Source of the DNA: Rhizobium sp. 2MFCol3.1
GTDB lineage: Bacteria; Pseudomonadota; Alphaproteobacteria; Rhizobiales; Rhizobiaceae
Direction: 5' to 3'
Length of the DNA stretch: 56,407 bases
Assembly (NCBI RefSeq): GCF_000377565.1
Contig: NZ_KB898359.1
Coordinates: forward strand, 1-56,407
In this document: positions 22,348-30,980 of the stretch, one piece after another
How positions within the stretch are numbered: position 1 is the first letter of the stretch
Layout: each line of letters begins with the position of its first letter
Notes under the pieces: generated by a model
Databases searched by the model: none
What the model was told of the DNA's origin: nothing
Seen by the model: the letters and a program-made list of their open reading frames with translations, nothing else
Translations under genes and position numbers: made by a program

Positions 22348-24711
22348 ATGAGCATGCCCAAACACGATCTTTCATCACGTCATTTTCAACGAAAAATCTC
22401 GGAATTCTGCGAGGTGCGCATTGCACCGATATCCTCAAAGCGGGTGCTGGAGAATGTCCGCCCCTACCTGATCAGCCTGATCATATACCGCAAACGGCCG
22501 CCGATCCTGAACGGCCATCTTGACTGGACCGCGATCGGAGAGGCCTGCGAGATCGAGACCGAAATGACAGCCGAGCTGAAGAAGCATTTGCGGCCGGCGC
22601 TGGATGCGATCATCCGGTGGCTGAAGGCGCCTCCCGTCGCTGAAGACGTTTCGCCTGCAAAGGTGTCTACTCGGACAAGCAAGGCAGATGCGGTCAAAAA
22701 GACAGCGCCAGTTTCCTCGACCAGAAAACCGCTACGCGCCGCCGCTGATGGAATTTTTGCCCGGAACACATCTGCGCAACCGGGACCTGCTCCGAGGCCT
22801 ATCAGCCCATTCCCGGATGCCTTGTTCGAAGCAACCGACGATCCGGCGAGTTTTCAGGATGCGCTGATCTACCACATGCGCCGGTTTGGCGACAGCTACT
22901 GGCAGCTCTACCGCGCTGTGGTTCGTTTGACCGAAACCTTCGATAGCAAAACGCTTCTGTCCTGGATCCTGGGCGAGCGTGCCCCGCGCTCGGTTGCCAG
23001 TTTCGACATCCTGCGCCGGATCGAGACGCGGTATCGGTTGTCGGAAGGCTATTTCAAAGCGAAGCTACCGCATCAGGCGCGATCGCTCTACGGGCATGAT
23101 CTCGGCGACATCAGCCCAGCCGAGCGTCGGCGGATCTCCCTACATCTGCCAGAGGACTTCAACACCCTGCCCTTCACAAAGCGAGAGGAGATCCTCGACT
23201 GGGTGCGCCGGGTGATCATCTCCGGCTCCACCGAGTATCGCCGTTACCAGGCCGCAAAGAGCAAGGAGCGTTATGCGATCCGTTTTCCCGGTGTCACCTA
23301 TGGTGGTGGTTCACTGTCACCCCGATCTCTGACATCTGCTGCCAATGCCAACCAGCATATTGTTGAAGAACTCGACGATCCCGACCTTTTGTCCGGCGTC
23401 GTCGACGCACCGCCGCGTCTTGCGATGGAAATGGCGGACCTGATCCGGTTTAAAACATCGACGCTGACTGCGATCGGCTTGCAACGTAACGGCGTGTGGG
23501 GCGAGGAGACTGCCTCCCAGAAGATTGAACATCTCGGCCTCATGTTTGGCGCCCTTGCCGCCTCCCCGTCTGGCATCGTCAAGGGGCGAGGCGTGCCGCT
23601 CAGTCAGTTGAGCTTTGGCCTGTTGGTCTTCCCGGGTGTCTGGGACTGGTATCTGCAATGGCGAGAGCAGCGGCGTGGCTTCTACACCAAGTGGGAAGAG
23701 GACATGCTTATGGTGGCGCAAGCTCTCACTCGCGCGGAGGTGGGCTGGATCAGGCAGCACCCGGAACTACTCAAAAACGTTCGTCCGATCGAAGGGCTGA
23801 TTGCTCCGGAGGAAATCGAGTTCGCAACCCGCGACTGGAGTGGTGCCTGCGACGCGTTTCATCGGCATGCGGCCAATCGGTCAAAAGAAATCCAGCGGGT
23901 CGCACGGGTCCATCGTGATCCGTTCGAGCCGATCATGTGCATTCTCGAAGCCGACAGCCCGCTCGCGGAATATCGCAAGATTACTGATGAGATCCTGAAG
24001 CGGATGCCTGACGAGGATCGTTATCCAAGGCCGGCGGCGGAAGCTGTGCGATCCTTTCTACTGTTGCGGCTTGGCCTGCATCTCGGTCTTCGCCAGAAGA
24101 ACCTGCGGCAACTGCGCGTCTGCCCACGCGGGCATTTCCCGACATCTGAACGCCGTCTCGAAGATATGAAATGCGGTGAACTGCGCTGGAGCGACCGTGA
24201 TAACGGCTGGGAAGTGCTCATCCCGTCGGTCGCCTTCAAGAATGCCAGCTCATCGTTTTTCGGGCAAAAACCGTTTCGCTTGATCCTGCCGGACCTACTT
24301 AATCTCTACAAATACCTCGAAGCCTATATCGACAAGCATCGCGGGGTGCTGCTCGGGAACGCAAAGGATCCTGGCACGCTGTTCGTCAAGACCGTGAAGA
24401 CCACCAGCATCGACGCCGCCTACGACTCGACGAAATTCTATGAGGCTTGGAGAACGGTGATCCAGCGGTACGGGATCTATAATCCGTACACCGGCCGCGG
24501 CGCTATCAAGGGCTTGCTGCCGCATGGACCGCATAATCTGCGGGATATTCTTGCGACCCATATCCTGAAGCAGACCGGTTCATATGAACAGGCGAGCTAT
24601 GCTATCCAGGATACGCCGGATGTCGTGCAGCAGCATTACGGCCGCTTCCTACCTCAGGATAAAGCCGCACTGGCAGCCAAGATCTTGAACCAGGTCTGGG
24701 AAGCCGCGTAG
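22348..24711 (+). CDS. Large tyrosine-recombinase-like integrase (788 aa)
   Basis: The last ~210 residues hold a tyrosine recombinase catalytic domain: LGLHLGLRQKNLRQLRV (first Arg, near 579), the Lys hairpin around SVAFKNASS, HGPHNLRDILATHILKQT (HxxR, near 728) and DTPDVVQQHYGRFLP (tyrosine nucleophile near 763). The ~550-residue N-terminal region is unusually long; it has a Ser/Thr/Lys-rich linker at ~115-150 and helical blocks (WQLYRAVVRLTETF, GVWDWYLQWREQRRGFYTKW) that I cannot assign. Start uncertain among ATG 22348, ATG 22354 and GTG 22330. It diverges from hipB and probably moves or once moved this island. The C-terminal pattern resembles plasmid-borne integrases of rhizobia. Confidence 0.7.
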   Translation: MSMPKHDLSSRHFQRKISEFCEVRIAPISSKRVLENVRPYLISLIIYRKRPPILNGHLDWTAIGEACEIETEMTAELKKHLRPALDAIIRWLKAPPVAEDVSPAKVSTRTSKADAVKKTAPVSSTRKPLRAAADGIFARNTSAQPGPAPRPISPFPDALFEATDDPASFQDALIYHMRRFGDSYWQLYRAVVRLTETFDSKTLLSWILGERAPRSVASFDILRRIETRYRLSEGYFKAKLPHQARSLYGHDLGDISPAERRRISLHLPEDFNTLPFTKREEILDWVRRVIISGSTEYRRYQAAKSKERYAIRFPGVTYGGGSLSPRSLTSAANANQHIVEELDDPDLLSGVVDAPPRLAMEMADLIRFKTSTLTAIGLQRNGVWGEETASQKIEHLGLMFGALAASPSGIVKGRGVPLSQLSFGLLVFPGVWDWYLQWREQRRGFYTKWEEDMLMVAQALTRAEVGWIRQHPELLKNVRPIEGLIAPEEIEFATRDWSGACDAFHRHAANRSKEIQRVARVHRDPFEPIMCILEADSPLAEYRKITDEILKRMPDEDRYPRPAAEAVRSFLLLRLGLHLGLRQKNLRQLRVCPRGHFPTSERRLEDMKCGELRWSDRDNGWEVLIPSVAFKNASSSFFGQKPFRLILPDLLNLYKYLEAYIDKHRGVLLGNAKDPGTLFVKTVKTTSIDAAYDSTKFYEAWRTVIQRYGIYNPYTGRGAIKGLLPHGPHNLRDILATHILKQTGSYEQASYAIQDTPDVVQQHYGRFLPQDKAALAAKILNQVWEAA

Positions 24712-24728
24712 GCTACTTAGAATATAGT

Positions 24729-24764
24729 GAGATCAGGCTCGGTGAACGAACTGCGCCTGATCTC
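24729..24764. terminator. Perfect 10-bp hairpin after the recombinase gene
   Basis: GAGATCAGGC (24729-24738) and GCCTGATCTC (24755-24764), 16-base loop, 18 bases after the stop. No T-run follows, so it may be a factor-dependent terminator, an RNA-stabilising hairpin or a recombination site of the integrase. Confidence 0.5.
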
Positions 24765-24839
24765 TGAATACTCTAGGTCTTGATGGTATCTGAACCCGCG
24801 ACCCACTTGCTGCTCCGACGCTGGCTTCTATTCCGCCGA

Positions 24840-25241
24840 TCATGACCGGGTTGTCTCGCTCTCCCAATCTGCAATCGCATCTTGTAGCATCCAAGGTGAT
24901 GGCGCACTCAGCGTCACCTCAGAAGCTTCCAAAGCTGTAAAATGACACCACTCTAACTCATCGCACTCCCATTCGCCGATGATTTCGCCGTCCACGCGCA
25001 ACACGTCGCCCTTAAGAGCTCGATTGTGGTATCCAAGCATGATCGTTCCGTGGCGAACCATGCCTCCCCCATCGACTAATTCACAAATGGATTTGAACTG
25101 AAGTCGTACAGCGTCGGCACTGGCGCCCGAAATCTGGCCAACTTCAAAGACCTTATACATCAATGTACCCGTGTAAAAATTTTCGGGCTGCCTAACTATC
25201 TGGCAAGACATTTCGTGATGAGTTTCAGTTTGGATATGCAT
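24840..25241 (-). CDS. Hypothetical protein in the defence island
   Basis: 133 residues, acidic. It reads ENFYTGTLMYKVFEVGQISG, later RHGTIMLGYHNRALKGDVLR, VDGEIIGEWECDELEWCHFT. The composition and codon use look genuine, but I do not recognise a family. AAAGGGA stands about 10 bases before the ATG; an internal ATG at 25211 is an alternative. No signal peptide or membrane segment. Neighbours are the large recombinase and a second unknown minus-strand gene. Confidence 0.6.
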   Translation of the reverse strand: MHIQTETHHEMSCQIVRQPENFYTGTLMYKVFEVGQISGASADAVRLQFKSICELVDGGGMVRHGTIMLGYHNRALKGDVLRVDGEIIGEWECDELEWCHFTALEASEVTLSAPSPWMLQDAIADWESETTRS

Positions 25242-25440
25242 GACGCAAGGTCCCTTTCATACTTCACACAGGTGCCCACCGGCCTTCTAACATCGTCGGT
25301 TGGTCGCAAGCCGAAACTGCGGATAACGTCAGAACGCCCTCCTGCTTGGAACTGAGAAACCCACGTTATCGCTCAACCGGCCATTGTTGCACTGGTCGGC
25401 GCACGCAGTACAGTCGTTGCGCAAATTGAGTTCGCAAAGA

Positions 25441-26172
25441 CTAGATCGGCCACGGGATGCCAATCTTAATAAAGAGTGCCTTTGCAACCTCATAGACGGC
25501 CGCCAGCAAGCCAGCGAATTTAAGCCAAGTGGCAGCGGTGATAGAATCTGCAACCCGTTTTCCGAGTTGATCCGCGAAGCTCTCGGCAAATCTATCGCCG
25601 TGTCGTGCGAAAAAATGAGCGATCTGTTGGCCCCGCGATCGTAATCTCTCCGCAGCTTCCACCACCTGCTTCGTCGCGGTCGGCATTTCCTCGACGGGAA
25701 TGTCTAGAATCCGCAGTGCTTCTTGGATTTCATGTCGCCCGGTCTCATCATAAGGAGGCAGACCGATATCTTCAGGAGGCTGGTTGCCGCCAATTCCCGG
25801 AGGTGATGTTGGAAGTCTAGCTACTAATTCCCGCAGCTCAGAAACTTTTACTCGGAGGTCCAACTCAAGAACTTCTACATCAACCACGCGATCCGCATGC
25901 GGTGCCCACTCTGGTGCCTCCAATTCTAACTCATCAACAATATCGTCCACGATCTCATCGTTCACGCCAAAGAAATTATCGTCGATTTCCTCGCGAGCAT
26001 CAAAAGGGCCACCAAAGCGCCAAGGATCGGGATCATCCTTTTCAGGAGCCTCAAAATTTTCGAAGAACCATTCGCGGATGACATCAGTCGCGTCTTCGCC
26101 AACCTCATCGTCGTCCAATACTGGGGCGTAGGTTGTGGGCTTCAGAAAATACTTCGCCAATGGTTTCCTCAT
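25441..26172 (-). CDS. Acidic hypothetical protein with C-terminal membrane helix, divergent from Kiwa
   Basis: 243 residues. Residues ~18-100 are strongly acidic (VLDDDEVGEDATDVIREWFF, DDNFFGVNDEIVDDIVDELE). A Pro-rich linker with GIGGNQPPEDIGLPP follows, a motif I associate with uncharacterised rhizobial proteins. Residues ~150-205 are helical (VVEAAERLRSRGQQIAHFFA), and the last ~25 (WLKFAGLLAAVYEVAKALFI) form a tail-anchor-like membrane segment. It shares a ~165-base divergent promoter region with kwaA. Could be an accessory or an unrelated passenger gene. Confidence 0.65.
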   Translation of the reverse strand: MRKPLAKYFLKPTTYAPVLDDDEVGEDATDVIREWFFENFEAPEKDDPDPWRFGGPFDAREEIDDNFFGVNDEIVDDIVDELELEAPEWAPHADRVVDVEVLELDLRVKVSELRELVARLPTSPPGIGGNQPPEDIGLPPYDETGRHEIQEALRILDIPVEEMPTATKQVVEAAERLRSRGQQIAHFFARHGDRFAESFADQLGKRVADSITAATWLKFAGLLAAVYEVAKALFIKIGIPWPI

Positions 26173-26337
26173 ACTCCCTCGGCAATCGTTATGCCGACCT
26201 GCCTGCCTCGAACACTAATTTAAGCTGCTGATATGGCAAGCAACAAGGCGAGAAGCAGTCATCTGCATTTAGAGCAATGGCTGGATTGAGGATTGCAAAA
26301 CACTTGGTGCGTTCTTACTATGTTCCCACTATGGGCT

Positions 26338-26898
26338 ATGAACCTCGACAACAAAAAGCTGTGGTGGGATAACGCAGGCATGTTTTCAGCAGTTGTGAAG
26401 GCTCTTCTCGTTCTCACGGCACTCACGCCGATCGCGCTGGTGTACGCGTGGGTCGCCATATCGGAAGGCTACAACTTCACGGCGCTTTGGCTGCTGATTG
26501 CCTCTTGCATTCTCGTATCCTCTTGCTGGGGAATTTTGAAGATTGCTCATAGTCAAATCGAGGAGTTCGATTTCGAGTACGAGTCAGTTGAGCCAGCTGA
26601 CCAGGAGAACATTTCATTTATACTTTTATACCTTTCTCCCCTATTCTTGGATAAGATGGCTAATGTCAATCTAAACGTGCTAATTCCCGGCCTGATTGTA
26701 TATGGATTGCTCATCGCTACAAGTTACACATTCCAATACAACCCACTTATTAGTCTTATGGGTTGGCACTTCTATAAGGTTTCTTCCAAAGAGAAGGTTA
26801 CCTATGTGCTTTTAACACAAAGAAAATTGAAGAACGTTGACGCCGTTCGCAAAGTTGGGCAACTTACAGGATACATGCTGCTAGATCTTACGAGGTAG
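26338..26898 (+). CDS. kwaA: KwaA, membrane component of the Kiwa antiphage system
   Basis: About 186 residues with four hydrophobic segments: VVKALLVLTALTPIALVYAW, ALWLLIASCILVSSCWGILK, a central LLYLSPLF...NVLIPGLIVYGLLI pair. The C-terminal block YNPLISLMGWHFYKVSSKEK and YVLLTQRKLKNVDAVRKVGQ is the KwaA pattern as I know it. In Kiwa (described with E. coli systems) KwaA sits in the inner membrane and works with KwaB to sense phage attack. The start is uncertain: ATG 26338 and 26380, or the upstream frame from 26293, all lack a strong ribosome site. The sequence is more AT-rich than its neighbours, which suggests transfer. Confidence 0.75.
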   Translation: MNLDNKKLWWDNAGMFSAVVKALLVLTALTPIALVYAWVAISEGYNFTALWLLIASCILVSSCWGILKIAHSQIEEFDFEYESVEPADQENISFILLYLSPLFLDKMANVNLNVLIPGLIVYGLLIATSYTFQYNPLISLMGWHFYKVSSKEKVTYVLLTQRKLKNVDAVRKVGQLTGYMLLDLTR

Positions 26899-26901
26899 AA
26901 A

Positions 26902-27774
26902 TTGTCTGTGAATTTGCTCGCCATTTGCGGAGGCGCAAATGGCTTTACTCTGAAAAGGGTCGTCACGACTCAGCCTGTTCAGCACATGCTTGAAGGCTTA
27001 TTTCTCGGACAAGAAACAACATTTCAGAGCGGCATCACAGACGAAGTGGATTTCGATGGCAGCTGGAAGCCAGATGAAAACGAACTACTGAGGTCCGCTG
27101 TTTCCGACGAAATGACGGCCGTATGGGCTCTGTCTCAACAAAATGTCACTGCGCTGGACGAACTGGACGCTCCGAACTTTCTTTCCGAAGGCGTGCGAGC
27201 CACTTGTGTTGCAGTAGGGAATGGAGCCAACAGACGCCTGCTGATCCAGAACTTTTCATCGCGGCAGATTCTGGGTAGGACTGCGATTGCATTCGTCTAT
27301 GACGGCAACACATTTAACCAGCTCACATCTCCGGCGTTCACGCTCGCAACCAATCTTTCTGCGATCATGACCGAGACCCATCTCAAGTTTCGGAGCTACA
27401 ACAACGTCAAGATGATTTTCGACTTGGCCAACCTGTATCAGGAAGCGACCAACGCACAGATCGACACATTTGCTGGCCACGCCTCACTCTACATCGGTGA
27501 TGTTAATGCTTTCAAAGGTTTCGCCGATCAAACGCTTCGAAAGCTCGTGACCGCTATTTCAAAAAAGGCTGTTCTGGATAACTTTACGCCAACTCAAATT
27601 GCCACCGCAGCAGCTCAAGCGACGCTTGATGTACTGCTCGATGGTGGGCGAATTGTTATCCCCCAAAACAAGGCAGACGCGAAGAAACTGATGCATTTTC
27701 TTGATGAGGGATTTTATCGCGGACCACTTAGTGGTGTAGCCTACATCACCAACTCAAAGCGACGAGCTCAGTAA
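26902..27774 (+). CDS. kwaB: KwaB, DUF4868 component of the Kiwa antiphage system
   Basis: 290 residues from TTG 26902 (GAGG 6 bases upstream), 3 bases after the kwaA stop. The C-terminal two thirds match DUF4868/KwaB: LGRTAIAFVYDGNTFNQLTS, RSYNNVKMIFDLANLYQEAT, FLDEGFYRGPLSGVAYITNS-KR. KwaB is the soluble partner of KwaA, and recent work links it to DNA binding and arrest of phage replication. Length and order (kwaA then kwaB, no other gene) are those of a minimal Kiwa operon. Apparently intact. Confidence 0.78.
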   Translation: MSVNLLAICGGANGFTLKRVVTTQPVQHMLEGLFLGQETTFQSGITDEVDFDGSWKPDENELLRSAVSDEMTAVWALSQQNVTALDELDAPNFLSEGVRATCVAVGNGANRRLLIQNFSSRQILGRTAIAFVYDGNTFNQLTSPAFTLATNLSAIMTETHLKFRSYNNVKMIFDLANLYQEATNAQIDTFAGHASLYIGDVNAFKGFADQTLRKLVTAISKKAVLDNFTPTQIATAAAQATLDVLLDGGRIVIPQNKADAKKLMHFLDEGFYRGPLSGVAYITNSKRRAQ

Positions 27775-27953
27775 CGTTTTCGGTGTCGACGGGATGCCCC
27801 TCTTCAACAGCTTAGCAAAAAAATCGGCACATGGATGGAGCTCACATCCTCGACAGCATAGTAGCCGCATCTCCTCTGCAATTAGCAATGATGGATCGCC
27901 AGGGAATTATCAGAGGGGCGTTGAAACAAGCCCATTCTTAATCCGCCAGCTGG

Positions 27954-29111
27954 CTACAGTACGCCCCACGCCCGAAACCTCCCCCTGCCCGTCATCTCGC
28001 GCAAGCCGAGCTCCACGACGATCCGCCGCGCCGCCTGCTGCGTGACCCCGAGCGTCTCGGCCACCATGCCAGCCGAAACCAATGGCTTCGCCATCACCAG
28101 CTCGACCAGCTCCGGCAGTCTCGAAGACGTTCGTCTCCCCGACACCTCCCGCTCCATCATCGTGCGCGCCAGCGCCAGCCGGTCGTGCTCCTTCAGCCCG
28201 ATCTCGGCGGCCGCCAGCAAACCGTGGGCAATGGCCAGCAGCCGTGTCTCGCGATCGCGATGCCGGCGCCGATCGACCGGGATGGTTTTCAGGCCAAGAT
28301 TGAGCGCCACCAGGTGGCCGCCGGTTGAGATGCCAGCCTGGCGCAGCAGCGCCGCGGCCAGCAGCCGGGCGAGCCACGGCGCGTGCTGCGACACGGACAA
28401 TTCGTTCCAAGCATCGAGGGTGACGATCGCCGCCAGCACCGGCGGCAGCTCCTGCGCCTGCCGGACAACGTCGCGCCATTCCTCGAGCCGCGCTTCCTCA
28501 TCCCAGTCGAGATCGTAGACCAGCGCCTTGGTGTCCGCGTCGCGGTGGCTTGCCACCCGGCTCGGGCGCTTTGCCTCCTCGATGGCGGCGGCCGAGCGAG
28601 CCAGCACTGCATCGATTTCAGCGAAGACACCGGCGTCCGGGTCGGACGCGGTCGCGTCCGCCTCGTCATCTCGCTCCCCCTCCCCTCCCCCGGGCGTTGC
28701 GACCTTGGCATCCGCAGTGTCGCGAACTTCGTCTTCACCAAAAGAGGCTGCAGGCCCCGCCTGCGCCGGCGCTTGCCGGAGGGTGCGCAAGCCATCGGGG
28801 CTGAGCGCCCAGGCCGGTGGTTGGCTGGCGATGCGCCGGCGGCTGCGCAGCACGTCGCGGGCGATAGTCAGTTCGTGGGTCGGGGCGCGGACGTCAGCGC
28901 CGGCGTCGTGGAGGACGAGGTCCTCGAGATGCACGAGCTCGCCGTCAAGCCACAGCGATGCGCAGGCGTCGACAAAATTCTGGCGCTCAAGCAGGCCGGT
29001 GCCGACGGCTGAGCGGGCGATGCGCTCGTCGAGCCGGCATAGAGCGGCTGTCGCCTCGGTGAAGGGCTTGAGCAGGCTATGGATGGGCAGATTGGCGAGA
29101 TCGTAACGCAT
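27954..29111 (-). CDS. RHE_PE00001-family (DUF1612) DNA-binding protein
   Basis: 385 residues from ATG 29111 (ATG 29120 is also in frame). The N-terminal domain ([40 protein letters not shown]) is the DUF1612/RHE_PE00001 pattern with Fic-N-like features; the C-terminus ends in a winged-helix HTH ([20 protein letters not shown]). A variable acidic linker lies at ~125-170. The family is widespread on rhizobial plasmids and is annotated as a hypothetical regulator. A perfect palindrome 17-33 bases upstream suggests autoregulation. Confidence 0.82.
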   Translation of the reverse strand: MRYDLANLPIHSLLKPFTEATAALCRLDERIARSAVGTGLLERQNFVDACASLWLDGELVHLEDLVLHDAGADVRAPTHELTIARDVLRSRRRIASQPPAWALSPDGLRTLRQAPAQAGPAASFGEDEVRDTADAKVATPGGGEGERDDEADATASDPDAGVFAEIDAVLARSAAAIEEAKRPSRVASHRDADTKALVYDLDWDEEARLEEWRDVVRQAQELPPVLAAIVTLDAWNELSVSQHAPWLARLLAAALLRQAGISTGGHLVALNLGLKTIPVDRRRHRDRETRLLAIAHGLLAAAEIGLKEHDRLALARTMMEREVSGRRTSSRLPELVELVMAKPLVSAGMVAETLGVTQQAARRIVVELGLREMTGRGRFRAWGVL

Positions 29112-29127
29112 TGAAACCATAGTAAAT

Positions 29128-29144
29128 CATTCGTTAAACGAATG
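29128..29144. promoter_or_regulatory. Palindromic operator of the RHE_PE00001 gene
   Basis: CATTCGTT-A-AACGAATG, 8-bp arms around one central base, 17 bases before the start codon at 29111. CATTCGTTAAACGAATG is a typical size for autoregulation by the encoded HTH protein. Confidence 0.6.
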
Positions 29145-29197
29145 CTATGGCATAATTACTATTCGCTACTTCGTATGATGGTCCAGGCGATGCCTGG

Positions 29198-29224
29198 CTA
29201 TCGATAATTGTAGGTTATCGATAG
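29198..29224. promoter_or_regulatory. Second inverted repeat upstream of the RHE_PE00001 gene
   Basis: CTATCGATA (29198-29206) and TATCGATAG (29216-29224), perfect 9-bp arms, 9-base spacer. Its sequence differs from the palindrome at 29128, so a second factor or a recombinase site is possible. Confidence 0.5.
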
Positions 29225-29280
29225 TCAAAGTTGCACCACCGACCTCTTAAAGCGTGCGACAAAAGCCCATCAATGCATCT

Positions 29281-29309
29281 CGATTCTCATAGCCGAGAAT
29301 CGCCTTTTT
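29281..29309 (+). terminator. Possible plus-strand terminator
   Basis: CGATTCTC (29281-29288), 6-base loop, GAGAATCG (29295-29302), followed by CCTTTTTG. Perfect 8-bp stem plus T-run, although no plus-strand gene ends here. Confidence 0.45.
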
Positions 29310-29357
29310 GAGACTTCTGGTCAATCCTTTGGTGTTTCTAACCTCTTCGTCCATGCA

Positions 29358-30245
29358 TTATCCTCGGCGCACGATCGACTTCGCGATCTCGACGATATCA
29401 TCACGCGACGCTGTCGGATCCTCCTTCGACCAGGCAATGCCAAGCCCGATCTTGAAGTCGATCCCCCTCACCTTCTTGAGCACGAAGCTGCGGTTGGGGA
29501 TATCGGTCGTCCATTCCGGTGCGAAGCCGATGCCAAGACCGGCGGAGACGAGAGAGACCAGCGAATAGGTGTCGTCGCAGCTATAGGCGACGTTCTTGGT
29601 CAGGTCGTATTCCTCGAACTTCTCATTGAAGTACCGCTCCGTGAAGGAGAGGTTCTGCCGATTGAAGGCAATGATCTTCTGATCGCGTAGATCCTCAATC
29701 GAGATCTCGTTGAGCGAAGCCAGAGGATTGCTCTCCGAAACCGCCAGAAGATAGCGTTCATGGGCAACGGAGAAGAAACGCAGCGATCCGATGTTCTCGA
29801 CCGGCCTGATGAAGCCGAGGTTGAGCTGTCCGGTCTCCAGCCCGCGTATGATGTCTCCGGTGTTGCCTGAGGCGATATGGATGCGGACATCAGGAAACTT
29901 GCGAGCGATCTTGCCAAGAAACAGGGGCAGCATGCCCATGGTGGCTGGATAGACGGTACCTATCTTGATCTGGCGAATGCGACTTCCACCCGCGGCCCGC
30001 GTCAACTCGGTCGTCAGCTCCATCTCGCTGAGGATGCGAACGGCACGATCGTAGAAGGTCTCCCCTGCCCTCGTTAGCTCGACCCGCCGTGTCGATCGGA
30101 TGAACAACGGACAGCCAAGCTCCCTCTCCAGCGCCATGACATGGTTGCTGAGCGCCGGCTGGGCGATGTTCATCTTGATGGCAGCCCGACCGAAGTGAAG
30201 CTCCTCGGCGACAGCTCTGAATAGAGATAGTTGGCGCAGTTCCAT
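29358..30245 (-). CDS. LysR-family transcriptional regulator
   Basis: 295 residues from ATG 30245. N-terminal HTH: MELRQLSLFRAVAEELHFGR, AAIKMNIAQPALSNHVMALE, followed by the linker helix and two alpha/beta effector lobes (IKIGTVYPATMGMLPLFLGK; IISFNRQ-like IAFNRQNLSFTERYFNEKFE). The effector binding site is intact in outline, but the ligand is unknown. No obvious target gene is divergent: the neighbour at 30343 is a small XRE gene, 97 bases away, which could be the target. Confidence 0.9.
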   Translation of the reverse strand: MELRQLSLFRAVAEELHFGRAAIKMNIAQPALSNHVMALERELGCPLFIRSTRRVELTRAGETFYDRAVRILSEMELTTELTRAAGGSRIRQIKIGTVYPATMGMLPLFLGKIARKFPDVRIHIASGNTGDIIRGLETGQLNLGFIRPVENIGSLRFFSVAHERYLLAVSESNPLASLNEISIEDLRDQKIIAFNRQNLSFTERYFNEKFEEYDLTKNVAYSCDDTYSLVSLVSAGLGIGFAPEWTTDIPNRSFVLKKVRGIDFKIGLGIAWSKEDPTASRDDIVEIAKSIVRRG

Positions 30246-30342
30246 GCTGCAGTCCTCGGCATCGTGCATATGAACAACCAGAGGAGTAATATGGGACCCA
30301 CAGTCCGTCGATTGTCAAGCCGTTTAAATGTGTTGTGCGCCA

Positions 30343-30612
30343 ATGGACACGAAGCACACCATTGGATGGAATTTGAGAAGCCTACGCGTCGAGCGTGGAC
30401 TGTCACAAGAGAGGCTCGCCCTTGAGGCAGGCATCGATCGGTCCTACGTCGGCAGGGTCGAGCGCGGTGAAGAAAACGTGACGGTTGCCACTCTTGAAGC
30501 TTTCGCCAATGTCCTCTCGGTTCGGGTCGTGGCGCTTTTTGCAGAAGTTGACCCTAAGAGCGGCAGGCCCGAACCTCTTCGGTCAGGGCGCAAACCAAAG
30601 AACGCAAAGTAG
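30343..30612 (+). CDS. Small XRE-family DNA-binding protein
   Basis: 89 residues. Helix-turn-helix IGWNLRSLRVERGLSQERLA, LEAGIDRSYVGRVERGEENV, then VATLEAFANVLSVRVVALFA. This is a common short Cro/C1-type repressor of restriction-modification and plasmid loci (controller-protein size). Basic C-terminal tail. Start ATG 30343; the frame is open from 30328. It diverges from the LysR gene. Confidence 0.85.
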   Translation: MDTKHTIGWNLRSLRVERGLSQERLALEAGIDRSYVGRVERGEENVTVATLEAFANVLSVRVVALFAEVDPKSGRPEPLRSGRKPKNAK

Positions 30613-30980
30613 GAAGCGTTCAGGCTCCCGGAAGTGAAACCTGCTTCAAAGATTCCAAATATGGACCGTCGATTACGGGCCCACCATAGCCTCTGCTGTC
30701 AGGACACCTACACCTGACAGCTGGAGGCCGCCTAATCTATTCAGAAGGAAGGAAAGTGGCAGCGTGTGAGTTCCCGTCTGTTCGAAAGGAATTTCTCTGC
30801 CGTAGAGCGACACCAGATGTCGCTGTCATCGTGAAATGAGTAACCATGAGCGCCACCCAGAAAATCGCGCCGTGTGGCCCGCTATTAGCACATTGATACA
30901 TGCTTGCAAAAATAGTGTTATCGGCGCACTTTATATCTGTACAAATTATTGCGAGCACAAAGATCGGGACCATCACCGCG
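30613..30980. other. Intergenic region with an 8-bp inverted repeat
   Basis: No gene seen. CTGTCAGG (30696-30703) and CCTGACAG (30713-30720) form a perfect inverted repeat with a 9-base spacer. It lies upstream of the serine recombinase and could be its res/operator half-sites or a terminator for the XRE gene. Confidence 0.45.

Noticed and set aside
24780..24840. A tRNA-like T-arm read on the minus strand (GGGTTCAGATACC), possible tRNA attachment site
   Set aside because: The loop lacks the invariant A58, and no matching acceptor, D or anticodon arms can be drawn.
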